This document shows, one piece after another, positions 45,941 to 53,643 of a stretch of 64,000 nucleotides of DNA (position 1 is its first letter; each line of letters opens with the position of its first letter). The notes beneath the pieces are model-generated. The model worked only from the letters and a program-made list of their open reading frames with translations. It was not told the DNA's origin and ran no database searches. Both the position numbers and the translations under genes were made by a program. Source of the stretch: Streptococcus ratti FA-1 = DSM 20564 (GTDB taxonomy: Bacteria; Bacillota; Bacilli; Lactobacillales; Streptococcaceae); contig NZ_AJTZ01000005.1 of assembly GCF_000286075.1 (NCBI RefSeq), forward strand, positions 1,426,001-1,490,000, written 5' to 3'.

Positions 45941-47275
45941 TTAGTCTTTATCCATATGATGTTTTTCTTTCCACCCTTTAATATAATTGAGCCTTTGTTT
46001 TATTCTGGCTTCATTGCCTTCTTCGGTTGGTTTGTAGTAAGTATGATTGGCTACACTTTCAGGGCGTGTCGGCATTGCTGTCAGCTTATCTTTATAAAAA
46101 TGCGCCAGCTGGTAGCCTTTGCCGTAGCCGACTTTTTTCATGAGTTTGGTAGTCGCATTGCGCAGGTGCAGAGGTACAGGTTCGTCAATGGTCTGCTTGA
46201 TATCTTTTTGCACAGCCGTTCTTGCCTTATAAACAGCATTGGATTTGGGTGCTAAGGATAAATAAATCACACACTGGGTTAAATGCACATCACACTCGGG
46301 CAGACCGATATAGCGGCAAGCCTGAAAGACATTGACTGCCAGATTAAGAGCACTGTTGTCCGCTAGGCCGATATCTTCGCTGGCAAAACGAATCAAGCGC
46401 CTGGCAATATAAAGAGGATCTTCACCGCCGTCAATCATCCGTCCCAGCCAGTAAATGGCCGAGTCCACATCGCTGTTGCGCATAGACTTATGAAGGGCAG
46501 AGATAATATTATAATGCTCTTCGCCAGCCTTATCATAGTAAGCCGTTTTCTTATCCAGCAGCTCTTCTAAAAGATCGCCTGAAATAGTCACTTGTTTATC
46601 TTTTATATCGCTGTTAATCACCAGCATTTCCAGCGTATTGAGAGCCGTTCTTGCGTCCCCGTTAGAATAAATGGCAATTTGTTTCAGCAAATCATCGCTG
46701 ACAGTAAGCTCTAAATCCGGAAAGGCCCGCGAGGATTTGAGAACACGTTTGAGCAAATCTGTAATATCACCTTCACTCAACTGTTTGAGGACAAAAACAC
46801 GAGTGCGTGACAACAGGGCTGAATTAACCTCAAAAGAAGGGTTTTCAGTTGTCGCCCCAATCAGAATGATACTGCCCTTTTCGACATAAGGCAAAAAAGC
46901 ATCCTGCTGAGCCTTGTTAAAACGATGAATTTCATCAATAAAAACAATGGTACGCTCCCCCAGCTGACGGTTTTCCTCCGCTTCGTTCATAATTTTACGG
47001 ATTTCTTTGATCCCATTTAACACCGCGCTGAATGTAATAAACTTTGATTTGGTCTTTTTGGCAATAATTTCAGCAAGCGTCGTCTTTCCCACTCCGGGCG
47101 GTCCCCAAAAAATCATAGATGACACCTGATCCTTATCAATCATTTCCCGCAAAAACTTTCCTTCCCCCACCAAATGCTTTTGACCAACAAAATCATCCAG
47201 ATTGGTCGGTCTCACACGGCTGGCTAGGGGGGCTGCCATATCCATATCTTGATCAAATAAAGATGTTTGCGGCAC
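45941..47275 (-). CDS. rarA: Replication-associated recombination ATPase RarA (MgsA)
   Basis: A 444-residue AAA+ protein with Walker A WGPPGVGKTTLAEII, Walker B FIDEIHRFNKAQQDA, sensor 1 GATTENPSFEVNSALLSR, and the MgsA C-terminal tetramerisation domain. It resembles clamp-loader subunits and acts at stalled replication forks. The start is the GTG at 47275 (PQTSLFDQD), with GGAGGGAGA upstream. Confidence 0.96.
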   Translation of the reverse strand: MPQTSLFDQDMDMAAPLASRVRPTNLDDFVGQKHLVGEGKFLREMIDKDQVSSMIFWGPPGVGKTTLAEIIAKKTKSKFITFSAVLNGIKEIRKIMNEAEENRQLGERTIVFIDEIHRFNKAQQDAFLPYVEKGSIILIGATTENPSFEVNSALLSRTRVFVLKQLSEGDITDLLKRVLKSSRAFPDLELTVSDDLLKQIAIYSNGDARTALNTLEMLVINSDIKDKQVTISGDLLEELLDKKTAYYDKAGEEHYNIISALHKSMRNSDVDSAIYWLGRMIDGGEDPLYIARRLIRFASEDIGLADNSALNLAVNVFQACRYIGLPECDVHLTQCVIYLSLAPKSNAVYKARTAVQKDIKQTIDEPVPLHLRNATTKLMKKVGYGKGYQLAHFYKDKLTAMPTRPESVANHTYYKPTEEGNEARIKQRLNYIKGWKEKHHMDKD

Positions 47276-47343
47276 AGCTCTCCCTCCAATCTCAATACAA
47301 TAACAAAATCTTAACTGACTGTTTTTATTTCAGCATCTGCTGT

Positions 47344-47374
47344 TTGACCTCCAGTTAACACTAAGGACTATCCC
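47344..47374 (+). promoter_or_regulatory. Orphan MerR-type promoter element
   Basis: TTGACC followed by a 19-nt spacer containing CCAGTTAACACTAAGG and a weak -10 (TATCCC). It aligns with the SDR promoter at 36209-36239 over about 28 bp with 21 identities by eye. No intact gene follows directly. Confidence 0.5.
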
Positions 47375-47611
47375 TATTATAACGCAAAAGAAAGCTATTG
47401 GGCAGGGCCGCAAATAAAAAACTTATGGCATAAGTTCAGTAGCCACTTGAAAACAGCCAAAAATTAAAGGAATAAATACTGGCAAGCCATCTGGAACTGG
47501 AATGCTTGATAAAAACAGCTGACCGACTGCTTCTGACTCATTTGTCCCTCACGAATTCCTGCCGGGCTGGCTCTTGATTTTTTTGGAAAAACCATTTAAA
47601 TAAAATGAAAA

Positions 47612-47626
47612 TATTTTCCGAAAATG
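47612..47626. promoter_or_regulatory. CodY-like box upstream of opuCA
   Basis: TATTTTCCGAAAATG matches the CodY consensus AATTTTCWGAAAATT at 12 of 15 positions, about 115 bp upstream of opuCA. Confidence 0.4.
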
Positions 47627-47742
47627 ATTTGATTTATAAGAATATTTCATTTTTTTACATAAATTTGATACACTACTAATAAATAGAATTTTTTCTCCGC
47701 CTATTACTAACTGATAATCGGAAAGAGCTAAAGGAGGCCAGT

Positions 47743-48894
47743 ATGGTAAAAGAACCTGTTATTGAGTTTAAAGAGGTCAATAAAATTTATGGAGACAATG
47801 TTGCTGTTGAGCATATTAATCTAAAAATTATGCCTGGAGAATTTGTCTGCCTGATTGGTACCAGCGGTTCCGGAAAAACAACCATCTTACGTATGATTAA
47901 CCGGATGTTAAAACCAAGCAGCGGTGAAATCTTGATTAAGGGTCAGAACATTTCACAGTTCAATCCTGTCCAGTTGAGACGCAAAATTGGCTATGTCATT
48001 CAAAATATCGGCCTCATGCCTCACATGACTATTTATGAAAATATTACTCTGGTTCCAAGGCTCTTGAAATGGCCGGAAGAAAAGAAAAGAGCTAAGGCTA
48101 AAGAACTGATAAATTTGGTTGAGCTGCCCGAAGATTTCTTAGATCGTTACCCTTATGAGCTATCTGGCGGCCAGCAGCAGCGGATTGGTGTTATCAGAGC
48201 ACTGGCTGCTGATCAGGAGATTATCTTAATGGATGAGCCCTTCGGAGCCTTGGACCCCATAACCAGAGAAGGGCTTCAGGATCTTGTCAAATCGCTGCAG
48301 GAAAAGACCGGAAAAACTATTGTTTTAGTTACCCATGATATTGATGAAGCCTTAAAGCTTGCAACCAAGATTGTTGTCATGGACGATGGTCATACTGTTC
48401 AGCAGGACAGCCCTACTGACTTGCTGCGCCATCCGGCAACGCCTTTTGTCCAAAAGATGATTGGGGAAGACCGCCTGATTCAGGCACGCGCTGATGTAAC
48501 ACCTGTCAAGACAATCATGCTGAAAGATCCGGTTTCTATTATGCCGGAACAGTCTCTGCATGAAGCCATTTCTTTAATGAGACAAAGACGCGTTGACTCG
48601 CTTTTAGTTACAGATAAAGACAATAAACTGCTTGGCCTTGTTGATATTGAAACCCTCAACAATAACTACAAGAAAGATCTTTCTGTCGGCGATATCCTAA
48701 ACAAGGTTAATTTCTACTTGGAAGAAGACCAGCTCCTGCGTGACACCGCCCACCGTATTTTGAAGCGCGGCTTGAAATATGTTCCGGTGGTTGACAAAGA
48801 GCATCACCTCAAGGGAATTGTAACACGGGCATCATTGGTGGATATGCTCTATGATATTATCTGGGGCAGCCAAGATACGGAGGACACGCTATGA
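47743..48894 (+). CDS. opuCA: Osmolyte ABC transporter ATP-binding protein OpuCA
   Basis: A 383-residue ATPase: Walker A GTSGSGKTTILRMI, the LSGGQQQR signature, Walker B IILMDEPFGALDP and the switch histidine in LVTHDID. Two C-terminal CBS domains follow (KTIMLKDPVSIMPEQSLHEAI onward), the region that binds c-di-AMP in related OpuC/OpuA systems and inhibits uptake. It energises import of glycine betaine, carnitine or choline. AGGAGG precedes the ATG; its stop overlaps opuCB by 4 bp. Confidence 0.95.
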   Translation: MVKEPVIEFKEVNKIYGDNVAVEHINLKIMPGEFVCLIGTSGSGKTTILRMINRMLKPSSGEILIKGQNISQFNPVQLRRKIGYVIQNIGLMPHMTIYENITLVPRLLKWPEEKKRAKAKELINLVELPEDFLDRYPYELSGGQQQRIGVIRALAADQEIILMDEPFGALDPITREGLQDLVKSLQEKTGKTIVLVTHDIDEALKLATKIVVMDDGHTVQQDSPTDLLRHPATPFVQKMIGEDRLIQARADVTPVKTIMLKDPVSIMPEQSLHEAISLMRQRRVDSLLVTDKDNKLLGLVDIETLNNNYKKDLSVGDILNKVNFYLEEDQLLRDTAHRILKRGLKYVPVVDKEHHLKGIVTRASLVDMLYDIIWGSQDTEDTL

Positions 48895-49523
48895 GTGATT
48901 TTTTAGCACAGTACGGCAGTGAATTAATCGTTAAGACCTGGGAGCAGATTTATATTTCAGCAATGGCTCTTCTGATGGGAATTATTGTAGCTGTTCCTAT
49001 CGGAGTTGTGCTGACGCGCTTTCCTAAACTAGCTAAACTTTTCATTGGTCTGGCCAGTATCCTGCAAACCATCCCCAGTCTAGCTCTTTTAGCAATGATG
49101 ATTCCTTTGTTTGGTGTCGGAAGGACGCCGGCAATCATTGCGCTTTTCATTTATTCTTTGCTGCCGATCATGAGAAACACCTATATCGGAATGAATAATG
49201 TTGACCCTATTTTAAAGGACAGTGCGAAGGGTATGGGAATGACCCCTACTCAATCCATTTTTCAAGTTGAGCTGCCCTTGGCCGTCCCTGTTATCATGAC
49301 GGGAATCAGGCTGTCTGCTATTTATGTCATTGCCTGGGCTACCTTGGCATCTTATATCGGTGCAGGAGGCCTTGGAGACCTTATTTTCAGCGGTTTAAGC
49401 CTCTTTCAGCCTTCTTTAATCATTGGGGGAACCATTCCTGTTATTCTCCTTTCTTTAATTGTTGATTATCTGCTGGAACGCCTTGAAAGTTATTTGACAC
49501 CGCGACAAAAGAGGAATGTATGA
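48891..49523 (+). CDS. opuCB: Osmolyte ABC transporter permease OpuCB
   Basis: A 210-residue permease with five to six helices and the EAA-type loop (DSAKGMGMTPTQSIFQVELPLAVPVIMTGIR). It pairs with OpuCD to form the membrane channel. Overlaps opuCA and is followed directly by the binding protein gene. Confidence 0.94.
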   Translation: MSDFLAQYGSELIVKTWEQIYISAMALLMGIIVAVPIGVVLTRFPKLAKLFIGLASILQTIPSLALLAMMIPLFGVGRTPAIIALFIYSLLPIMRNTYIGMNNVDPILKDSAKGMGMTPTQSIFQVELPLAVPVIMTGIRLSAIYVIAWATLASYIGAGGLGDLIFSGLSLFQPSLIIGGTIPVILLSLIVDYLLERLESYLTPRQKRNV

Positions 49524-49524
49524 C

Positions 49525-50454
49525 ATGAAAAAATTAAACTATTTTTTAGCCATCCTTACAATAATTCCAATAATCGTCTTAACCGGCTGCAGCAAAGACA
49601 ATAGTTCGAAAAATAAGAATGATGCTAATATAAAAATTGCCGCACAGAGTACGACAGAATCCAGTATTATGGCCAATATGATCAGCGAATTGATCAATCA
49701 TGAGCTGGGCTATAAAACAACCTTGATTTCCAACCTCGGTTCTACCAATGTGGTTCATCAGGCTCTGATGCGAAAAGATGCGGATATTGCAGCAACCCGC
49801 TATACGGGAACAGACCTGACAGGAACACTGAACCTGCCGGCTGAAAAGGATAATGTTAAGGCCAGTAAAATTATCAAAAAAGAATTCACCAAGCGCTTTG
49901 ATCAGACATGGTTTCCAAGCTATGGTTTTGCTGATACCTACGCCTTTATGGTGACTAGCAAATTTGCCAAGGCCAACAACCTTACAACTGTGTCGGATTT
50001 AAAGAAGATAGCAACAACGGCCAAGGCAGGTGTTGACAGCACCTGGATGAAGCGCGAAGGCGATGGCTATAAGGAATTCAGCCGCACCTACGGTTTTTCC
50101 TTTAAGAATATTTACCCTATGCAGATAGGCCTCGTCTATGACGCTGTTGAGAACGATAAGATGCAGGTGGTTCTGGGATATTCCACAGACGGCCGCATTC
50201 AAAGTTATGACCTTACGATTCTTAAAGACAATAAGCACTTCTTCCCGCCTTATGATGCGTCCATGGTTGCCAACAATCGTATCTTAAGGCAGTATCCTGA
50301 GTTAAAGCCGCTGCTGCACCGCTTAGACGGCAAGATTGACCTTGAGACAATGCAAGAACTCAACTATCAGGTAGATGACCAATTACTGGAGCCGTCTGTA
50401 GTCGCCCATAAATTTTTGAAAAAACATCATTACTTCCGCGAAGGAGGGGATTAA
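49525..50454 (+). CDS. opuCC: Osmolyte-binding lipoprotein OpuCC
   Basis: A 309-residue lipoprotein with a signal peptide ending in the lipobox LTGC (cysteine near residue 22 from the chosen start), followed by an OpuAC-type substrate-binding domain (IKIAAQSTTESSIMANMI, RKDADIAATRYTGTDLTG). Start at the ATG at 49525, with AAAGAGGA about 9 nt upstream; the ATG at 49516 lies too close to that site. It delivers quaternary amines to OpuCB/CD. Confidence 0.94.
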   Translation: MKKLNYFLAILTIIPIIVLTGCSKDNSSKNKNDANIKIAAQSTTESSIMANMISELINHELGYKTTLISNLGSTNVVHQALMRKDADIAATRYTGTDLTGTLNLPAEKDNVKASKIIKKEFTKRFDQTWFPSYGFADTYAFMVTSKFAKANNLTTVSDLKKIATTAKAGVDSTWMKREGDGYKEFSRTYGFSFKNIYPMQIGLVYDAVENDKMQVVLGYSTDGRIQSYDLTILKDNKHFFPPYDASMVANNRILRQYPELKPLLHRLDGKIDLETMQELNYQVDDQLLEPSVVAHKFLKKHHYFREGGD

Positions 50455-50456
50455 TC

Positions 50457-51122
50457 ATGAGTCATATGAGTATCACAGAGCAGCTGATTTATTATTTTCA
50501 GCACAACAGCAGCTATATTCTGACACAATTTCTGCGGCACTTCCTTATTTCCATATACGGTGTGCTGCTTGCCGCCCTTATAGGAATTCCAGTAGGCATA
50601 CTAATTGCTAAGAAGGGACATCTAAAAGGATTTATCATGGGGATCGCCAATGTTATACAAACCATTCCTTCTTTAGCCATGATTTCCATTATCATGCTGG
50701 CTTTGGGGCTGGGCACAAAAACTGTTATCGCTACCGTCTTCTTATACTCCTTGCTGCCTATTATCGGCAATACTTATGCCGGCATCCGAAATGTGAATGC
50801 TGACTTAGTTGACGCTGCTAAGGGCATGGGGATGACCGGCAAACAGCAATTGCTGATGGTCGAGCTGCCCTTGTCTTTAGCCGTCATTATGGCCGGTATT
50901 CGCAATGCCTTAGTACTGGCAATTGGGATTACGGCTATCGGTGCCTTTGTCGGCGGCAGCGGTCTGGGAGATATTATCATTCGCGGTACCAATGCCACCA
51001 ACGGGGGCGCTATCATTCTTGCAGGTTCCTTGCCAACCGCCTTTATGGCAGTTGTTTCCGATTTAATCCTCGGAGCTATCCAGCGCTACTTGGAACCCAA
51101 AGGCATGTCAACCAACCGTTAA
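50457..51122 (+). CDS. opuCD: Osmolyte ABC transporter permease OpuCD
   Basis: A 221-residue permease paralogous to OpuCB, with the EAA-type loop DAAKGMGMTGKQQLLMVELPLSLAVIMAGIR. It begins 2 bp after the opuCC stop with GAAGGAGGGG upstream and closes the four-gene operon, ended by a long terminator hairpin. Confidence 0.94.
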   Translation: MSHMSITEQLIYYFQHNSSYILTQFLRHFLISIYGVLLAALIGIPVGILIAKKGHLKGFIMGIANVIQTIPSLAMISIIMLALGLGTKTVIATVFLYSLLPIIGNTYAGIRNVNADLVDAAKGMGMTGKQQLLMVELPLSLAVIMAGIRNALVLAIGITAIGAFVGGSGLGDIIIRGTNATNGGAIILAGSLPTAFMAVVSDLILGAIQRYLEPKGMSTNR

Positions 51123-51205
51123 AACCACAAGCGCCTGTCTGATGGATGGTCTATTTGCTTCGCGGCTAGGACTGTGGAGTAAATTAAAACCATATAGCCA
51201 AAAAA

Positions 51206-51264
51206 GGGGAGTTAGACAGCCACACATAACTGTATCGCAATCATGGCTGTCTGTCTAACTCCTT
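51206..51264. terminator. Convergent terminator opuCD/mpg
   Basis: GGAGTTAGAC-AGCCA pairs with TGGCT-GTCT-GTCTAACTCC (4-nt bulge) with A and T runs outside, serving both converging genes. Confidence 0.85.
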
Positions 51265-51842
51265 TAACTTAACCAAGTCTCTTCATCTGGTAAGAGGCTT
51301 TTTTTAGAAATCTTGGAAACATGACGATTTCCTACGACATAAAAACAAAGCGGCTCTTTGCGCCAGCGGTCCTTGCAGGTCAGGCCGATGCGGGGTCTGG
51401 AGGCGATGACGCGAGGCACCCGGTCCTTTAGCAGCTGCAGTTTAGAATCTGGTAAAAAATCTCCGTTGAATCTCTTATCAATCCCTGCAAATTTTGTTAA
51501 TTTTCCAGGTCCGTTGGCCATAATTTCACCATTTGGCAGCTCAAGAGCCCGGATAAGAACGGCTTCTGCAACATCGCGCCTTTTAGTCACCAAGTTAAGC
51601 ATCTGATGCCCGTAAATCTGATAAACGTACCAGTGACCTGCTGACAGATACATGGCTTCATTTTTAGGCGTTCGCCGGCCGTTAGCACTGTGGCAGGCAC
51701 TATCTTTGCTGCCCAAGTAGGCTTCTGTTTCCACAATTCTGCCCAAGGGCCGGCCGGCCAAACACAGCTTCATTCCTAGCAAAGCCTTGGCCGTTCCAAT
51801 GGTATCTGTTTTCATTAACTGCTTAAATTCATTTGATAACAT
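51264..51842 (-). CDS. 3-methyladenine DNA glycosylase (AAG/MPG family)
   Basis: A 192-residue enzyme of the Pur_DNA_glyco family that removes alkylated purines. Recognisable segments are RIVETEAYLGSKDSACHSANGRRTPKNEAMY with the catalytic glutamate, GHWYVYQIYGHQMLNLVT and NGPGKLTKFAGI. No partner genes; it converges with opuCD. Confidence 0.93.
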   Translation of the reverse strand: MLSNEFKQLMKTDTIGTAKALLGMKLCLAGRPLGRIVETEAYLGSKDSACHSANGRRTPKNEAMYLSAGHWYVYQIYGHQMLNLVTKRRDVAEAVLIRALELPNGEIMANGPGKLTKFAGIDKRFNGDFLPDSKLQLLKDRVPRVIASRPRIGLTCKDRWRKEPLCFYVVGNRHVSKISKKSLLPDEETWLS

Positions 51843-52040
51843 AAGATTATTATAACATTTTACAGCTTCAGCAAAATATTACCATCTAAGATTTTTGAAC
51901 AGCAAATCACTGGACAGCGATATTTTAATCAGCTTGCAAAAAAGCTCTTAAGGCCTAAAAATAATAACAAGGACATAGTAGTTTCATTAGCTTAAATTGA
52001 CTTTGTTTTGTGAGGTGCAGCAAAAAAACATACACAATTC

Positions 52041-52068
52041 TTGAAATCGGTTTCAAAAGTGCTATAAT
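52041..52068 (+). promoter_or_regulatory. gabD promoter with embedded perfect cre
   Basis: TTGAAA (52041-52046) and TATAAT (52063-52068) are 16 nt apart. TGAAATCGGTTTCA (52042-52055) fits the cre consensus TGWAANCGNTNWCA at every position and overlaps the -35, a repressing position for CcpA. Confidence 0.85.
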
Positions 52069-52101
52069 GAACTTAATGAAATAAAAATTGGAGGAAAAAC
52101 T

Positions 52102-53475
52102 ATGGCCTATAAGACGACCTACCCTTATACGAACGAAGTTTTACAAGAATTTGCAAACAACAGTGATGCAGATTTGGAAAAGGCACTAGCAACAGCACAT
52201 GCCCTTTATAAGAAATGGCGTGCTGAAGGCGGCTTGGAAGAACGTAAAGCTCAATTACATAAAGTAGCTGACCTTCTTCGCCGGGATCGTGACAAATACG
52301 CTGAAGTGATGACAAAGGATATGGGTAAACTCTTTGTCGAAGCTCAAGGGGAAGTTGAGTTATGTGCAGAAATTGCAGACTACTTTGCTGATAAAGCTGA
52401 AGAATTCCTGCAGCCTAAATCATTTGAGCCCATCCATGGAGAAGCTTACTATATCAAGCAGGCTATCGGCGTACTCTTTATGGTAGAGCCATGGAATTTC
52501 CCATTCTATCAAATCATGCGCGTGTTTGCTCCTAACTTTATGATTGGCAACCCAACTGTTTTAAAACATGCTTCGATCTGCCCGGGCTCTGCTCAAGCTT
52601 TTGAAAACCTGGTTAATGAAGCAGGTGCCCCAGAAGGATCCTTCAAGAATCTCTTCATCAGCTATGACCAAGTCAATAATGCTATTGCTGATCCTCGTGT
52701 TCAAGGGGTTGCACTAACCGGTTCTGAACGCGGCGGTGCATCCATCGCTGCTGAAGCAGGTGCAAACCTTAAAAAATCTGCTCTGGAACTCGGCGGCAAT
52801 GATGCCTTCCTGATTTTAGAAGATGCTGATTTTGATCTCTTAAAAGATACTATTTTCTTTGCTCGCCTTTACAATGCAGGTCAAGTATGTACATCATCTA
52901 AACGTTTCATCGTTGTTGGCGAAGAAAACTACAAGAAATTCACAGACATGGTTGTCGAAACCTTTAAGACAGCTAAGTGGGGCGATCCAATGGATCCTGA
53001 AACAACACTTGCACCCTTGTCATCAGCTGAAGCCAAAGAAGAAGTTCTGGGACAAATCAAATTGGCTGTGGACAGCGGAGCACATGCGGTTTACGGTAAT
53101 GAACCGATTGACCATCCAGGCAATTTCGTTATGCCTACTGTACTGACAGATATCACTAAAGACAATCCAATTTACAATCAAGAAATCTTTGGCCCTGTTG
53201 CTTCCATTTACAAAGTTGACACCGAAGAAGAAGCTATTGAACTGGCCAACGATTCCAGCTATGGACTGGGCGGCACCGTCTTCTCTAAAGACCTTGACCA
53301 TGCTAAGGAAGTTGCTGCTAAAATTGAAACGGGTATGTCCTTCATCAATTCTGGCTGGACATCACATCCGGAAGTTCCATTCGGCGGTATCAAAAACTCT
53401 GGTTACGGCCGTGAGCTTAGCAATCTCGGCTTTGACGCCTTTGTCAACGAACACCTTGTGTTCACGCCTCATTAA
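52102..53475 (+). CDS. gabD: NAD(P)-dependent aldehyde dehydrogenase, succinate-semialdehyde type
   Basis: A 457-residue ALDH. MVEPWNFPFYQIMR, the coenzyme segment ALTGSERGGASIA, the general base in LELGGNDAFLI and the catalytic cysteine in NAGQVCTSSKRFIV are all present. Shorter than many ALDHs at the N-terminus, as usual for streptococcal GabD-like proteins. Succinate semialdehyde is the annotated substrate of relatives but specificity is not visible in sequence. Expressed from a cre-overlapped promoter, so it is probably catabolite repressed. Confidence 0.88.
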   Translation: MAYKTTYPYTNEVLQEFANNSDADLEKALATAHALYKKWRAEGGLEERKAQLHKVADLLRRDRDKYAEVMTKDMGKLFVEAQGEVELCAEIADYFADKAEEFLQPKSFEPIHGEAYYIKQAIGVLFMVEPWNFPFYQIMRVFAPNFMIGNPTVLKHASICPGSAQAFENLVNEAGAPEGSFKNLFISYDQVNNAIADPRVQGVALTGSERGGASIAAEAGANLKKSALELGGNDAFLILEDADFDLLKDTIFFARLYNAGQVCTSSKRFIVVGEENYKKFTDMVVETFKTAKWGDPMDPETTLAPLSSAEAKEEVLGQIKLAVDSGAHAVYGNEPIDHPGNFVMPTVLTDITKDNPIYNQEIFGPVASIYKVDTEEEAIELANDSSYGLGGTVFSKDLDHAKEVAAKIETGMSFINSGWTSHPEVPFGGIKNSGYGRELSNLGFDAFVNEHLVFTPH

Positions 53476-53498
53476 TAAATTCTGCCAACCATTTCCTA

Positions 53499-53531
53499 TC
53501 TCCTAGATGCAGCAGCATCTAGGAGATTTTT
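53499..53531 (+). terminator. gabD terminator
   Basis: TCTCCTAGATGC-AGCA-GCATCTAGGAGA is a perfect 12-bp stem with T5 after it, 24 bp after the stop. Confidence 0.92.
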
Positions 53532-53643
53532 GATTTGATCCTATTTTCCAGAAAAATTGAACTTTTTTTGTGCCACCTTCAGAAAATAGGCGTATAATCA
53601 TCTTATAAAGTAAAAGGCCTACATTAGATGGGAAGTGTTTTTC

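Larger units (their letters stand above)
47276..47742. other. rarA-opuCA intergenic region
   Basis: A 467-bp spacer. Next to rarA is a MerR-type promoter-like element (47344-47374). The middle contains open stretches with possible decayed coding sequence (for example FVPHEFLPGWLLIFLEKPF at about 47541-47597, after a stop) that I cannot assign. The right end carries the opuC promoter region with a CodY-like box. Confidence 0.5.
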
